Of a DNA stretch of 64,000 bases, positions 1 through 13,916 are shown one piece after another. The notes beneath the pieces were generated by a model, which saw nothing but the letters and a program-made list of their open reading frames with translations, made no database searches and was not told where the DNA came from. The DNA lies in the NCBI RefSeq assembly GCF_009730915.1, contig NC_052488.1, forward strand, positions 21,632,305 to 21,696,304. The letters are read 5' to 3'. Positions within the stretch are counted from its first letter, which is position 1, and every line of letters starts with the position of its first letter. Made by a program: the position numbers and the translations under genes. The stretch is from Dioscorea cayenensis subsp. rotundata. Lineage: Eukaryota > Streptophyta > Magnoliopsida > Dioscoreales > Dioscoreaceae.

Positions 1-1190
1 TATCTAAACTTTGGACTTTTAGTAAAACATATACAGCCTGGTTTACTAAAATAGGTGATGGTGAACATATGTCTAGCAATCTCCATCTTTTGAGGACATC
101 TTTCTCCCTAATTAGTTGCTAAAAACAATTTTAAATAAAATCAATCCAAATCCCATGGTTGCCCATGGCAAGAATCTAGTAATAACAAACAACATTTTAA
201 GCACCCCTTCAAAGTTGTTAACATGATTGACTTTAAAGATGATCAAAACAATGAGCAAGATCTACATATTAAGCAATTTATGTAGAAAAGTTACTCACAA
301 ACCAAGCTTGGGCATGGGTAAATAAGCATATAGAGTCTTGAAAGGAAGAACATCCTTTGACTAGCCACCTTGTAGTTACATAAAAGATGAGTCAAAGCAG
401 TTCAAAAAGACTAAACCAACCAGGCGATGACCCATCCTTCAATATGCTGTTGATAAATGAACCATATATGTACAATTCCGATGATTAATTATATTATTCC
501 AGAGATGAATATGAAGGACCAATATCTTGAGCCTTAACCATACATGTTCAATTATCATCGACAATCATATTCAACAAATAACTAACCGTAGCAATAGCAG
601 ATGAAAACTTGAATAGCAATAATTGAAAGGCAAAAATACGAAAGGCTAAGAAATGAAAACATGGAATAATCAGAAATTCAGAATCCATGGGCAAGAAAAA
701 CTTCATAAAAATTTCAAAATCCCCTCTGAACACGACAAATGTGTCATTACACACCATAAAAATTCCATTCATATTTACAAATTGATACAGTGTATTGTAT
801 CATAAGCAATAGGAAGGTTTCTTCTATGCGGCCAAAATGATAATGCAGGTACAAAATCATAAAGAAGAGATAACCACAAAGAATCAAACTTAGATATACA
901 TCCAAAAGAGGAAAATTACGTTGAATAGCTTCAATAAACGTAGGAATATGAACAACTTTGTATATATGGAATAAAGAAAAAGAGATACAACAATAGAGAA
1001 ATACCATTTTTTACACTGGGCGCCTAATTGGAACGCGAAGTAAAAAAGAACCACTCACATTGCACCAGCCGCCACAAAAGAATCATCTTTTCCACTCCCA
1101 ACAAAGAAATTCACACACCCTTCACCAATCTTCAGTTTTCACGAAAAAAAGAATAATTTTTTCTCAAACCCCACGTCTCAAATCCAAGAA
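1..1190. other. Spacer and probable 3' flank of the proline-rich gene
   Basis: AT-rich sequence without a convincing coding region, RNA gene or transposon end. The part next to position 1190 lies directly downstream of the stop codon of the minus-strand proline-rich gene and probably holds its 3' UTR. Short open frames here show no recognisable motif. Confidence 0.5.
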
Positions 1191-1859
1191 CTAAGAAGAG
1201 GAAGCCGAGGATGGAATCCTGAGGCGTCGCCGGCCACTCCGCGTCACCTGCGGCCCATCCTCCAACATCTTCAATTGCCATCGTTTGAAAGCCAAGAAGC
1301 CACCCAATCCGATCTGCAAAAGGACACCGATGCCAGCGAACAAAAGCCCGAGCTTTTTCCCGAAATTGAGACGCCCCTTGCGGAGAGGTGGTGGTGGTGG
1401 CCCTGGTGGGGCGTTGCGGAGGGGGAAGCGGGTCTCATTGCGGCAAATCTGGCCGGGAGTGCTGCAGGGAGGATGCTGCTGGTTGGAAGGATGGGCAACG
1501 TGGATGGCATTGGGATTGGCATTTAAGGTGGCTGGAGACTTGGTGAGGTGAAGGGGCTGGGGAGGATGAGGCTGATGAGGGGGAGACGGATGGGATTTTA
1601 GAGGCGGAGTGGGCTTGGGATGGAGAGGTGGAGAGGGATGCGAATTGTGAGAAGGAGGGGGATGCTTTTGGGGAGGAGAAGGGCGGCGGGCTGGAGACGG
1701 CGATGGATGTGGCAATGGATGCGGCAATGGAGTGGCGGACAGGAAAGGGGAGAGGGCAAGGATTAGGATTAGGGTTAGGGTTAGAGATCGGGGAGAGAGG
1801 ATCGCCATGGACGTGGGATTAGGGTTAGGGTTAGGGTTAGGGTTAGGGCCACCAGTCAT
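1191..1859 (-). CDS. Small proline-rich protein with signal peptide and one membrane segment
   Basis: A single open frame of 222 codons. A Met-initiated leader with Pro-Asn dipeptides (residues 1-17) is followed by a second Met (18) and a classic signal peptide with a Leu/Ile/Thr core (about 18-42). Next come a Pro/His/Ser-rich stretch (about 43-120), a short middle part with two Cys, a Pro run, and a hydrophobic segment near residues 170-191. The tail is basic and Ser-rich (GRRRLRIPSSASSS). This reads as a secreted or plasma-membrane hydroxyproline-rich-like protein with a short cytoplasmic tail; I do not recognise a named family. Both ATGs are possible starts. The upstream one has A at -3. 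The downstream one (ATG at 1808-1806) has G at +4 and puts the signal peptide at the N-terminus, so it may be the real one. Composition is compatible with a real gene: the frame is long and has an ordered domain plan, whereas the antisense frames are fragmentary. Function unknown. Confidence 0.6.
   Translation of the reverse strand: MTGGPNPNPNPNPNPTSMAILSPRSLTLTLILILALSPFLSATPLPHPLPHPSPSPARRPSPPQKHPPPSHNSHPSPPLHPKPTPPLKSHPSPPHQPHPPQPLHLTKSPATLNANPNAIHVAHPSNQQHPPCSTPGQICRNETRFPLRNAPPGPPPPPLRKGRLNFGKKLGLLFAGIGVLLQIGLGGFLAFKRWQLKMLEDGPQVTRSGRRRLRIPSSASSS
1760..1848. repeat. TTAGGG telomere-like hexamers inside coding sequence
   Basis: Two short runs of TTAGGG/ATTAGG hexamers, at about 1760-1786 and 1820-1848. 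On the minus strand they are coding. The first-read block encodes Pro-Asn repeats and the second, in another frame, encodes Leu-Thr/Leu-Ile repeats of the signal-peptide core. The unit is the 6-bp type, not the 7-bp TTTAGGG usual for plant telomeres. The runs are too short to be a telomere. Confidence 0.85.
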
Positions 1860-4800
1860 CGTCCGGCGAGGGAGGAGAGGTAGGGGAAAAGGGAAGCCAT
1901 GAAATGCCCATTTTCCTGCTTTTTTTGGGAATTTTTTTGGACAATTTTCCAGATGGGCATTGCTTTGAGATCTGAAATTTTGGGAAGATGCACGGCTGTG
2001 ATTAAATCTAAAGCTGTTGTATTTTTAGAAGGATATCTGGATTTAACTGATTTTTGTCTGGATTTAAATTTACTAAACATAGTTTTACAAGACGTATGAC
2101 TTGTGAAATTCTTTGATTAACGTTCTAGGATTAGCAGACAACAAAGATTATAGGTAATAAATTACCATTATTAACTGATTTAGGGTAAATATATGTAGAA
2201 ATATAGATATGACTTAAGAAGGGAAATGAGAACTAATTTGTGGATCACAGATTAATTTGAGTTTTGTGATTCATTTGTGATAGAATATGATTAATGATAA
2301 ATATATTTTGTAAAACTAAATGAGAGTGAAGTTTCGAAACATATTTGCATATAAAATATAAAAATGTAAATGACTCATCACATTTATTGGAGAAAAAATA
2401 ATTATAAAGTTATTACTAAAATAAAATGACTTGCTTTATTACTTCCTTGAGTGATTATTTTCTCATGCGGCCGCTCATGTTGATGTATTTCTTCTATAAT
2501 TTTCTCTTCATTAATTAAATGTGATTTTTTTAAAAAATTACCAAGAAGATGGGTGAGGAAACTATTTTTCTTTTGTGAAAGGGCCATCCAAATTTGGTGT
2601 CTTTTGTTTGCCATTAACAAAGAATTCCAAAGCATGTGTTTACCTTATAATGTCAAAACTACAATGCAAAATAAGATTTGAAAGTTTTGGAACTCAATAA
2701 TGGAACATATATTTTTCTAACAAAATATGAATTGCTTCTTTGTTTTTACAACTATGTCATGTATAGTATGTGTTTTTTTTTCTCCATCCAACTGGTGCAT
2801 TCCCAAGACAGGATTAAAAGAAAACTTTCCAGTAATACATAATCTCAGCTGTGATATGAACAGAAGTATCAAAAGGAGGCCTTCAATTGAAAGAGTGAGG
2901 ACTATCTTCCAACTATGGTTGACATACATCCAGCAACAGGACTATCAACAGGCCCCATGATGCCAAAACTCTTTGAAGCAATCCTTTTTTGTTTTACTAA
3001 AACAGCATCCATGCCACATTGCCATCATGATATAAATTTCTCTTTCAAAGAAACATACATATATACATTGACTTTCATCTCATTTGACTTGTTTTAAATG
3101 TTTGGCATGGAACCTTATGTAGTAATCTTAAGGTATATATCAGTGAAATTGCCACTTTCCTTGTTTTAAAAGACTAAAGTAGAAAACTAGGATTCTTTGC
3201 CACTATAGCCAAATTGGAGCATCCAATGCTGCATCCTATACTGGATACAATTCATACTGATGTTAAGAACAAATTCTCTTTTACAGTCTTGCAGTTGAAG
3301 ATTAAAGTTTTAAAGTTTGAAGTGTATGGATTCTAGAAAGGAAGTTCCATGGCATTCATCCTTGATCTGGAAGGCCAAACATCCATGAAATAGAATTTTT
3401 GTGTATTTCTTGTCCAAATGCATGCTTAATTTCTTCCAGACTTAGTTTTAGTTAATTAGTTGTCGAAAACTGTTTAATCTATCAACACATAATCCATTGT
3501 GTTTTTATACTTGTAATGCTTTGTCAGACGTTGAATGTGTTCAGAAAATGACAACAGTGATAAGCGTTTTATATCTTATATAAAACCTTATGCACAAGCT
3601 AGCATGATAATAAACTAAGTCATCTAACAGTTCTTGTGCCTCTATCAAACCCTACTGAAAGAAAAGAAAAAGAAAAAGAGATTGAATTCAACCTGTGGCC
3701 AAAAACCAACAGAAAAAATGGATATACAGACCCATTAAAGCATGTATAAAATAAACATTAAGAATTCAAAAGTGTAATAATTGATCAAAAGGCATGTTGA
3801 AAATGAGTTTGCTCAATTGACAAAAGTTATCCAAGTATCATCAGTACTGAATATAACTGGTTCTTCAATGAAGCTTAATTAAATAAATTAAAGAGAATTT
3901 CTTTGTCAAGTGCATTGCCAATCACTTATCTTCTCACCCAACAATTTTTAACTTAAAAGGATAAGAAAGCAAAAGAAAAAAGAAGCATTTGCCTGCCCAT
4001 AGTTGAAATCAATGAGGACTAATTATTGAACTAAAAAAAGCAGATATCGCCGCAAAAGGAAGGGTACCTTGGATGATCAAACTTGGCAATATAATGTATC
4101 TGGCCAATGAAAAGATTGCTTCCAATCACTGATAAAGAACTGTCATTGTACTAAACGTAGCAATTAACATATGGTGCAAGTGAATCAGTTCTTTTATTCT
4201 ATGAAGAATCCAATGATGAAGACAGTGAGGAATCTTTAGACAATTTAGCAAACATGATTAACTTTTTTTCGGTTCATTACACGACAATTAAAGCCAGAAA
4301 AAGGATCTCTAAAAAGAGTCAATGGTGAAGAGAATTTCAATGAAGGAGAGGGACATCAAGGGTTTGTCTTTGCAGAACACTTTTTTTTTAAAATTTTAAT
4401 TCATGTATAGTCAATAAAAATACTAGTATATACAAAGGAGTGAATATGATGTTAGTGATATTTTGAGTCATGCTAGCACTACTACTTTGATGGACTCATG
4501 AAAGAAAGGACAAGGACTAAAGGTGTCTATGATGAGATTCTTTTAAAGTCAGGGGGCAAACATTTATATTCATCAAAGACCTAGCTTGTTGATTCCCTAG
4601 ACAACATGATGTGGTTCTCTATAAGAGTACAACTCAATCTTCCCCTCAATTCATTTGAAGAATCATTGGCAGGAGGACACATGATTCTATCTAGCTATAT
4701 ATATACCCATGCAAAACCATTTCTAAACTTAAACCCAACTTATTAATTACCATAATGTGCAATGGATGAAAATCTGGTTTGATAACCAAATTAACACAGT

Positions 4801-5357
4801 ATTGAACTAATGAGAACCATCCAATATTGGGTGTCAGATTCTACTCAAGACATGACTGAAGGGACTGATTCCCATGTTTGCACATGCCAACTCCATTGTG
4901 ACACACCCTTCAATTATTGACAGCAATTTCTTGCCTAGCTAGACATGAATCACATTCTACATGTTTTTTATTTTTCTTGACAAAGATCATGACTTCAAAT
5001 TGAAAGTTCCATCTTAATGCCATGTATGATGTTTCTCATTTACTAAAGCTGGCAGATAAATATACTTGTCCATAGTTTTTTAAAACAAGGGAGCTTGCCA
5101 AACTATAGAGTGAGCACTAGTGGGTTGCTAAACTTCAATTGAATAAACATTGTAGCTGATTGTCACAGTTGATGGCTGATTTGTAGTGATTTCAGTTGTC
5201 CAATTTGATTGATTTGGGGAGGTATATGTCTGATTTGAGTGATGGGTCAACTCAGTAGTCAATTGTGCGGAGGATGAAGTGGCTCACATGCATTCATGTC
5301 ATTCATACCATCATATCATCGTCCCATTTAACCCATAACGCTTGTGAAATTATTTCA

Positions 5358-5389
<32 letters not shown>

Positions 5390-5530
5390 ACATCATCTTA
5401 TTTCATTTCAATCATTCCAATTCCATCTACAATTATCTTCCCATAATACCCATTTTACTTCCTATACCTCGGATTCTGGAATTTCTAATTTTATTTATTT
5501 ATTTATTTATTGAATTACCGCAATGCCCCT
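1860..5530. other. Intergenic spacer without recognised genes
   Basis: About 3.7 kb of AT-rich sequence between the proline-rich gene and the cytokinin oxidase promoter. All open frames are short and lack motifs. No tRNA, LTR end or inverted repeat was recognised by eye. The left edge must contain the promoter of the minus-strand proline-rich gene and the right edge the upstream region of the CKX gene. Confidence 0.5.
5356..5398. repeat. (CAT)n microsatellite upstream of CKX
   Basis: A run of about a dozen CAT triplets ending in CAACATCATC, about 240 bp upstream of the CKX start codon. It is followed by a pyrimidine-rich stretch and a TTTA run at about 5490-5511. It lies in the promoter region and may be length-variable. 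Confidence 0.85.
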
Positions 5531-5540
5531 GTGATCTTTT

Positions 5541-5550
5541 GTATATAAGT
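5541..5550 (+). promoter_or_regulatory. Probable TATA box of the CKX gene
   Basis: GTATATAAGT lies 85-92 bp upstream of the chosen CKX start codon, in the right orientation, with a plausible 5' leader of roughly 50-60 nt between the expected start site and the ATG. Identified by sequence and position only. Confidence 0.55.
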
Positions 5551-5593
5551 GAACATCCCACAAGCGGCGCATCTAAACGGTTACAAGAGATAA

Positions 5594-7744
<2,151 letters not shown>

Positions 7745-10004
7745 ACCCAACCGAAATCCTGACCGTTGGATGAGGAAATCTATGTATGACCATGATCTTT
7801 TCCTTTATTTTGCTTTTGTACATCATTGATAAAAAAGAAGAAGAAGGGATGGAAATTAAGAAGGTTTTTGGAATTTATTAAAAAAAAGGAATCCTTTATA
7901 GAACTTCAGTTTGGTAGAATTATACATAATCCGATTCGAATAATTGTAAAATATAGATCCAGGTCAAGCTAACGTCTTAGCATGTTTAAGTTGGGTCCCA
8001 TGATAGTTCAGAACACAAGCACGCGTGCACAAACCCCTCCAAAAACCTTTAAGTAACAACAATACTCACTTTTTTTTTTAAGGTATTAATAGAAATTAAA
8101 AAGAAAAATAATTATTCCATATATATATATATATATATCTGGAGGAAAAATGGAAAAGAAAAAGGTAACATTATTGGTGGAGATGGAGATGGAGATGGAG
8201 ATGGAGGTAGTGGTTGGTTGGAGTAGCTAGATGGAGAAAAGGGAGTGGGTTTTGGTGGTATATGAAAATTACCTAGTATGCTTCTCAAATGACAAGTGAC
8301 AAGCACTTACAGCCAGATGAGGAGACAAAAAGGGTGTAAGGTAATGGAGTCATGCATGCAAAGCATGGTACAAGAAAAAGAAGAGGTAATGTGCAGGGTT
8401 GAACTAATGTTCATGGATTGTGACACTTTTTTTTTATAGGCCACACTAATTTCCTCTTCTTTTCTTTATGATTATTATTATTATTATATTTATGATTTTG
8501 CATCAACTGGTTATTACCTCGGACTATGACATCAACTTTTTACCTCTCCTTCATAACTTGCTTTCTTCTTCATTAATGCAATCCAGCAGTTTGTACTTTC
8601 TACCACATTGGGCCAAAGAAAAGGTTTTTTTTGCCCCCCTTAAACCAATATAACAGATTTTAGCTAGACAGGTGTTATATATATATATATATACCCCTAC
8701 TATTAATTAAGTTGTTTAACTTATTAGATTATGTGTTTTTACATGTGTTTAAAACAGACAATGCTGATGACTTTAAGTGGCCCAAGATATATTAAAAAAA
8801 AAAAAACTAGCATGGGTTATTGAAAATCGTCAAATTTAACTAATTGCACAGTAATTTAAGATGTCAACTAAGTTTAACATAAAACAAGGATGTTTTAAAT
8901 AATTTACTTTTTAATATCCCTGACTAAGTGATAAATTTACTTTGTATATATACATATATGTGTGCATGCGTGTGTTTAGACACACACACACACAAACATA
9001 AATATATATTTTTTCTAAATTACAAGTTTACAGGTAACATACATAGAAGAGGGTTTTTTGGAAATTAAACCCATGCAAATCAAGACATCAGTGAATCCTT
9101 TAGTGCATTAAAGTTCTCTAAGGGTCATGATAATAAAGTAAGGGAATTTTTGGTAACTTTACTCCAAACAAACACGTACATATGTCCATCCCAACCAATA
9201 GATATACAAATAAATATATAAGTAGGAAACATAAAAGTCATGCATGGTGATTATTAATAGTTGTGGTAGCTTTAATTGGCACAAGGCCACACACAAGTGC
9301 ATGCAAATTAAATGAGAAGAAGCAAAAGCAAGAAAGATAACAAGCAATGCCAACTAGCACAACCATTCCTTTAGGGGACCAAAGACACCTGATCACTCCT
9401 TTTTAAACCTAACCAATTAAACAGCTCTTCAAAATATCACTTCAAAGTGACAATTAAGAAAGCAAGATTCCGACCAAAGACACTATTTGAGCTTCTAAAC
9501 TCCAGACATCCTCAGTCATTCAAACCCACTTCAAATCTTAAACTAAGATTAACCACCCAACCCCACTTGTGCTTAAACAAGCCTTGCTTTTGTAGACTGA
9601 GGATTAGGTTGGTCGGAAAAATCTATATCTTTCTTTGATAAACCTTTAGACAGACCTCAATATTTTATTGTTGCTATTATTATTATTATTATTATTATTA
9701 ATATGTTTAATTAAGTTGATGGAGTCCAAATCTATTGGAGTTATATTAACTTATAAAAACAAGAATGATTGAATCTTATGATAGATCACACCATCTTTAA
9801 TAATTAATACTGCATGGAATGCAATAATTGACGTAAGGGTGGCTTTCAAACATCATCTTCTTTCACGCATGTTGGCATAACCAGTCACCATCTTTGGATG
9901 GTTGCCAGAGAGCTCATCTTTGTCCTTTGTTTAATATTATGCATGGCCATCAAATGAAAAACATGATGGAGTATTAAACTAATTAAAGATGGATGCATGG
10001 TTGA

Positions 10005-10008
<4 letters not shown>

Positions 10009-10037
<29 letters not shown>
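10009..10037. repeat. (GA)n microsatellite
   Basis: Uninterrupted GA dinucleotide run of about 14 units in gene-free spacer. Confidence 0.9.
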
Positions 10038-10040
<3 letters not shown>

Positions 10041-10698
10041 AAACAAAAAGCAGGTTCTTTTACTTTTTCATGAGTCACAACTCACAAGATGGGAGGGAAT
10101 CTGATTCCCCATGCAAATCTGCATGGATTTTAACCTAAAAAGCAGATAACGTAGCAGTAAAAAGATGAGCCACTCACCTTCCCATGCAATGATACCAGCA
10201 TAATTTCCCCTCTCCCCACACCTTTAGTTTAAGGACCATACAAAGGTTCAAATCTGCATAAAAAAACTCAAAACACAGTAAACTAAGGAGATACTACCAT
10301 GTTATACACTAGTCCCAATGTCATGCATGCATGCCATGCAAAACTGTAGATTACTAGATAGGAAGCTTTGGGAAAATATATATTGCTGGCCTTGGGTTTT
10401 GAGCTGAATGAATCACTTTAGGGTAAAGAGATTGGCTTTGTTGATGATGGTGTGGTCTTATAGCCAATGGATATTCTTCCAAGTACCGAGATGGATTTTG
10501 TCAAGACTTGGTGAAGTCTATTATATTAAGCAGTCTATATATATATGTCTTTGTTCTCTGACTCTTCTCTCCATGCACAAATATATATCATGTCATGAGA
10601 CTTTTCTTTCTTTCTTATTTATTTATTTTTAATAAATATTTATTAGGACTACCTAGTTTGCTTTGTTGCTTGGCTGGTGGAGATTAGTGTGTGTGTGC

Positions 10699-10726
10699 GA
10701 GAGAGAGAGAGAGAGAGAGAGAGAGC
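10699..10726. repeat. (GA)n microsatellite
   Basis: Second GA run of about 13 units, preceded by a short GT run. It lies in spacer. Confidence 0.9.
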
Positions 10727-11166
10727 TAATGGTCACATCTGAAGCTTTGTTTTTCTTCAACCTTTAGACAAGAAGTATGATGTAGCACTTCGATGGATTT
10801 AGACTTTGAGCAGAGAGATAAAAGATATTTTATATGGAGAAAGGACGTCCTTTAATTAGAGAGTACTTAGTGGATCGTTGGAGTGGGCCTTTCTTGGGCT
10901 AAATCTTGTTAGAAGGCCTTCAATTCGACTCCAAATCATTGCCCATCACAAAAAAGCTCACTTATGCATGCATATGCCCATGAAAAAGACATTAATGTAT
11001 AATTTAATGTTACAAGAAGTATGATGATGAAGGTGAATGTTAATATTTTTTAGTAATCTTGGGTTTTCAATCGTTTTCTTTATGATACATATATGCTACA
11101 TGATTCATATATATATTAGTTTTAAGATTTTAGATTGAATTAAATCTTTTAATTTTCATGATGGAG

Positions 11167-11220
<54 letters not shown>
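11167..11220. repeat. Compound (TA)n(TG)n microsatellite
   Basis: TA units change directly into about 18 TG units, with no recognised gene nearby. Confidence 0.9.
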
Positions 11221-11224
<4 letters not shown>

Positions 11225-11928
11225 GTTAAAAGATCCATCACTCTCTTGGTTTTAAGACAAGTTAGCTCATGTAATATGTCAAAAAAATAAAAATAAAAAT
11301 AACAAAAGAAGATCAGCATCTCCATTTAATTAAACTTAAGAGCTATTCTCCAAATTCTAATTAAACTGAGAACAAATTAAATGATATCATCTTAGACTTT
11401 CTTGCAAACAGGAAGGCCCACAAGTATTCAGATCTATATATATGAGATAGGTGATAATGATGGGAAGGCCAATTTATAAGGCTAATAAATACCAAATTGG
11501 AGCTAACATATAATGAAAGGCATTGATCAATTGAACATTGTGGTCCTAGAACTCTCATGGTCCCAAAATGGATGGGCATTATACTGGAGTTCAATAAACA
11601 ACTCAATATGACAAGCATATCTCACCCACTCAACACAACCCCAACAACGTAGCTACTTCTTCTATAATCCCTTCTGGTACCATTGCTCCCAAAAATCAAC
11701 ATATATAGCTGTCCTCTTAATTATGTTCATTAGCTATGAGAACATTAGTAGTTAGATTTTGGGTAGTGAGACTCATATATAAGAACTAATTATGATCACT
11801 AAACAATGAAATAATCATGTATAGAATTCTTTCTTTATTATCTTGCCAACTTTTGTTGCAGAAATTAGCTAACAAGGATGATGAAATACCACCACCACAT
11901 AATATAAGAACTTTTGTTGCAGAAGTTA

Positions 11929-12534
11929 GGTGGTGGGTCCCTATCTTAATACGTAGATCGGTATGGCCATGCAGGATCTCGGTCCCACATCCGTGCAGCC
12001 TGCGGGGTGTGGGACGCGATGGGCTAGGACCATAGTCCCCACATCGCCCTGCGAGACGCTCCTCTGATTGATATACCACCACCAACCCTTCCCTCAGAAT
12101 CGCAGCTATGGAAGTTAGAATGGTGGGTCCCCTGCCTTAATACTGAGTATCGAGCTATGGCTAGATCTTGGGTCCCACATCCGCTGTGGGCCCGGGGAGG
12201 GGTGTTGGGGACGCAGCTGGCTAGGGACCATAGTCCCACATCGCTCGTGGGACGCCTCATCTAGTTGATATACCACCACCAACCTTTCCCTGAATCGCTA
12301 GGCTATGGAGAGTTAGGGTGGTGGGTCCCTGTCTTAACATGGTATCGTAGCTATGGCTAGGATCTCGGGTCTCACATCTGCCTGGGCCCGTGGGGGTGTT
12401 GGGACGCAGTGGCTTAGGACCATAGTCCCACATCGCCTGTGGGAGACGCTTCCCTCTAGTTGATATACCACCACCAACCCTTCCCTGTAACTGCGGTTAT
12501 GGAGAAGTTAGGGTGGTGGGTCCCTGTCTTAACA
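11929..12534 (+). mobile_element. Tandem array of very small LTR (TRIM/SMART-like) elements
   Basis: A ~194-bp unit is repeated about three times. Each unit can be read as a ~137-bp LTR plus a ~57-bp internal region. The LTRs start TGTT(G)GGACGC and end CTTAACA, so the ends are TGTT...AACA inverted repeats. Clear LTR copies are 12008-12142, 12203-12339 and 12397-12534; a degraded first copy ends near 11951. Directly after the LTR ending at 12339 comes TGGTATCGTAGC, close to the initiator-Met tRNA primer-binding site TGGTATCAGAGC. Directly before LTR starts comes a purine/G-rich tract (CCGGGGAGGGG, CCGTGGGGG) acting as a polypurine tract. Each LTR carries AGTCCCACATCG and, about 25-30 bp on, GATATACC, a plausible promoter pair. 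There is no coding capacity. Copies differ mainly by single-base indels, which could be age or sequencing error. Calling it TRIM/SMART-like is inference from structure. Confidence 0.75.
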
Positions 12535-12657
12535 ATTACTACATGATTTCTCAATGAACACTGGCAATTAGACAACAAGCTCACGGAATGTATCCATTTC
12601 TTAAGGAAATTTTCTAATTTATTATAGAAGGAATGAGATTAGATTTTGAGGCTTCAT

Positions 12658-13650
12658 GCATAGTTATTTTTTTATTTTTTATTTTTTGAGGTAGGGCGCG
12701 GGTGGGGAAATTGCCACAACGTCTTCACCCTCTTGAAACTAGAGAGCGCGGTCAGGAGGAATCAAACTCGCGTCTCTCCCAAGTGCATAGTGTGAGGTGT
12801 CCAGCACTGTTTGAAGCTCTAAGATGGATGTATAACTTAATATTGAGTTTGTGCAGGAATTACTGTAGCAACGGGGATGCAGAGAATGGCTGTAAACCTC
12901 ACTGAAAATTTTCTTTTCTGCCAGGTACTGCAGCAAAGTTACTGTAGCATATATACAGTAGCATCCGTGAGAGAATTTCTAGTTCTGGGAATTTCGTGCG
13001 GGCGCCATGTGACCCGCATGGAGACCGTATGGGTTACTGTAGCATCCCGAATGAGATACTTAACTCTTTATTCTCTCTTCAATGAATAGTGCATTCTCTG
13101 AGGTTTTTTGAGAGAAAAAGAAAGGGAGAGAGGGCTATGGGTTAGGGCTTCAACATCCATCAAAGGGGAAGCCTTGAAGACATCCTAGAGCTTCGGATCC
13201 GAGCTTGTGAGCTCATGAGAAGAAGAAGTGAAGGTATATTTGTACTCTTCTACTTCATTCTTGTAAACCTAAGCTAGGGGTTGCAAGAAAGTGGGAAAGT
13301 TGCTAGGGCAAGTTGTTTATCATCTTGTTGTGTGTTCTTATTTGCTCAAGAGAGGCTTATTGTATGTTTGTATGCATTGATTAGCCGGATTAAACTAGGT
13401 TGTAGCTTAAGGGAGAAGAAGAACACTGTAGCACTTCCCATATCAATTGAACACTCTAGGTCCTTGTGGTTTCTCTTTGTAGTGAGGAGTTTTCCCACAA
13501 GGATTCTTCCTGAAAAATGATGTACATTGGTTTTTGAATGAGAATTGTGTATTTGTTTGTCGTTTGATCCAAAGGGGGTGAATAGTATTGACTGCCAGGT
13601 TTTGTCCGCTGTGTGTTGTATACCCCGGGCTCCCCAACACATAGTTATTT
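12658..13650 (-). mobile_element. Retroposed segment with SINE-like, A-rich 3' end and 11-bp target duplication
   Basis: The sequence CATAGTTATTT occurs at both edges (about 12658-12668 and 13638-13648), and the left copy runs into a T-rich tract. This is the pattern of a minus-strand, poly(A)-tailed retroposition. Next to the tail, minus-strand positions about 12821-12740 look like a tRNA-derived SINE head. There is an A-box-like part around GTGCTGGACACC, and a B-box-like GAGTTTGATTCCTCC following GAGACGC. The remaining ~800 bp is unlike a SINE. It contains several ACTGTAGCA motifs on the plus strand and reads like retroelement LTR/UTR sequence. No protein is encoded. The chimeric nature is inferred. 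Confidence 0.5.
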
Positions 13651-13868
13651 CTTTTGATGAATCTTGCATATTGTTAAACCAATAAATTCCAATTTGCTTG
13701 ACCTTCTAGTTTTTATAGTCGAGTTATTGGCTGGATGGCAAATGATGATCATATGTATGTATATATGCATTTATTTATTTTGATATAAGTAGATTGATCA
13801 CTTAATTATTGGAAAGAAAAATATATTATGAGAGGAATCTAGGTAAATTTATGGAAGGCTACTATAAT

Positions 13869-13871
<3 letters not shown>

Positions 13872-13914
<43 letters not shown>
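13872..13914. repeat. (TAA)n microsatellite
   Basis: About 14 TAA triplets in spacer between two transposon remnants. Confidence 0.9.

Positions 13915-13916
<2 letters not shown>

Larger units (their letters stand above)
7745..11925. other. Intergenic spacer with microsatellites
   Basis: About 4.2 kb without a supported gene. It contains a (GGAGAT)n-like tract near 8178-8206, (TA)n tracts, (GA)n at about 10009-10037 and 10699-10726, and a (TA)n-(TG)n compound repeat at about 11167-11220. The first few hundred bases hold the CKX 3' UTR. Open frames here are short and motif-free. Confidence 0.55.

Noticed and set aside
1271-1822. Several plus-strand and alternative-frame ORFs over the proline-rich gene
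   Set aside because: They are antisense or shifted readings of a low-complexity GC-rich coding region; only the minus 222-codon frame has an ordered domain plan.
1820-1848. Possible interstitial telomere or chromosome end
   Set aside because: Only about five hexamers, embedded in a coding frame, with ordinary sequence on both sides.
12008-12534. snRNA or 5S rRNA gene array
   Set aside because: USE-like and TATA-like boxes occur, but no U-snRNA, U3 or 5S sequence follows. LTR ends, a primer-binding site and a G-rich tract explain the unit better.
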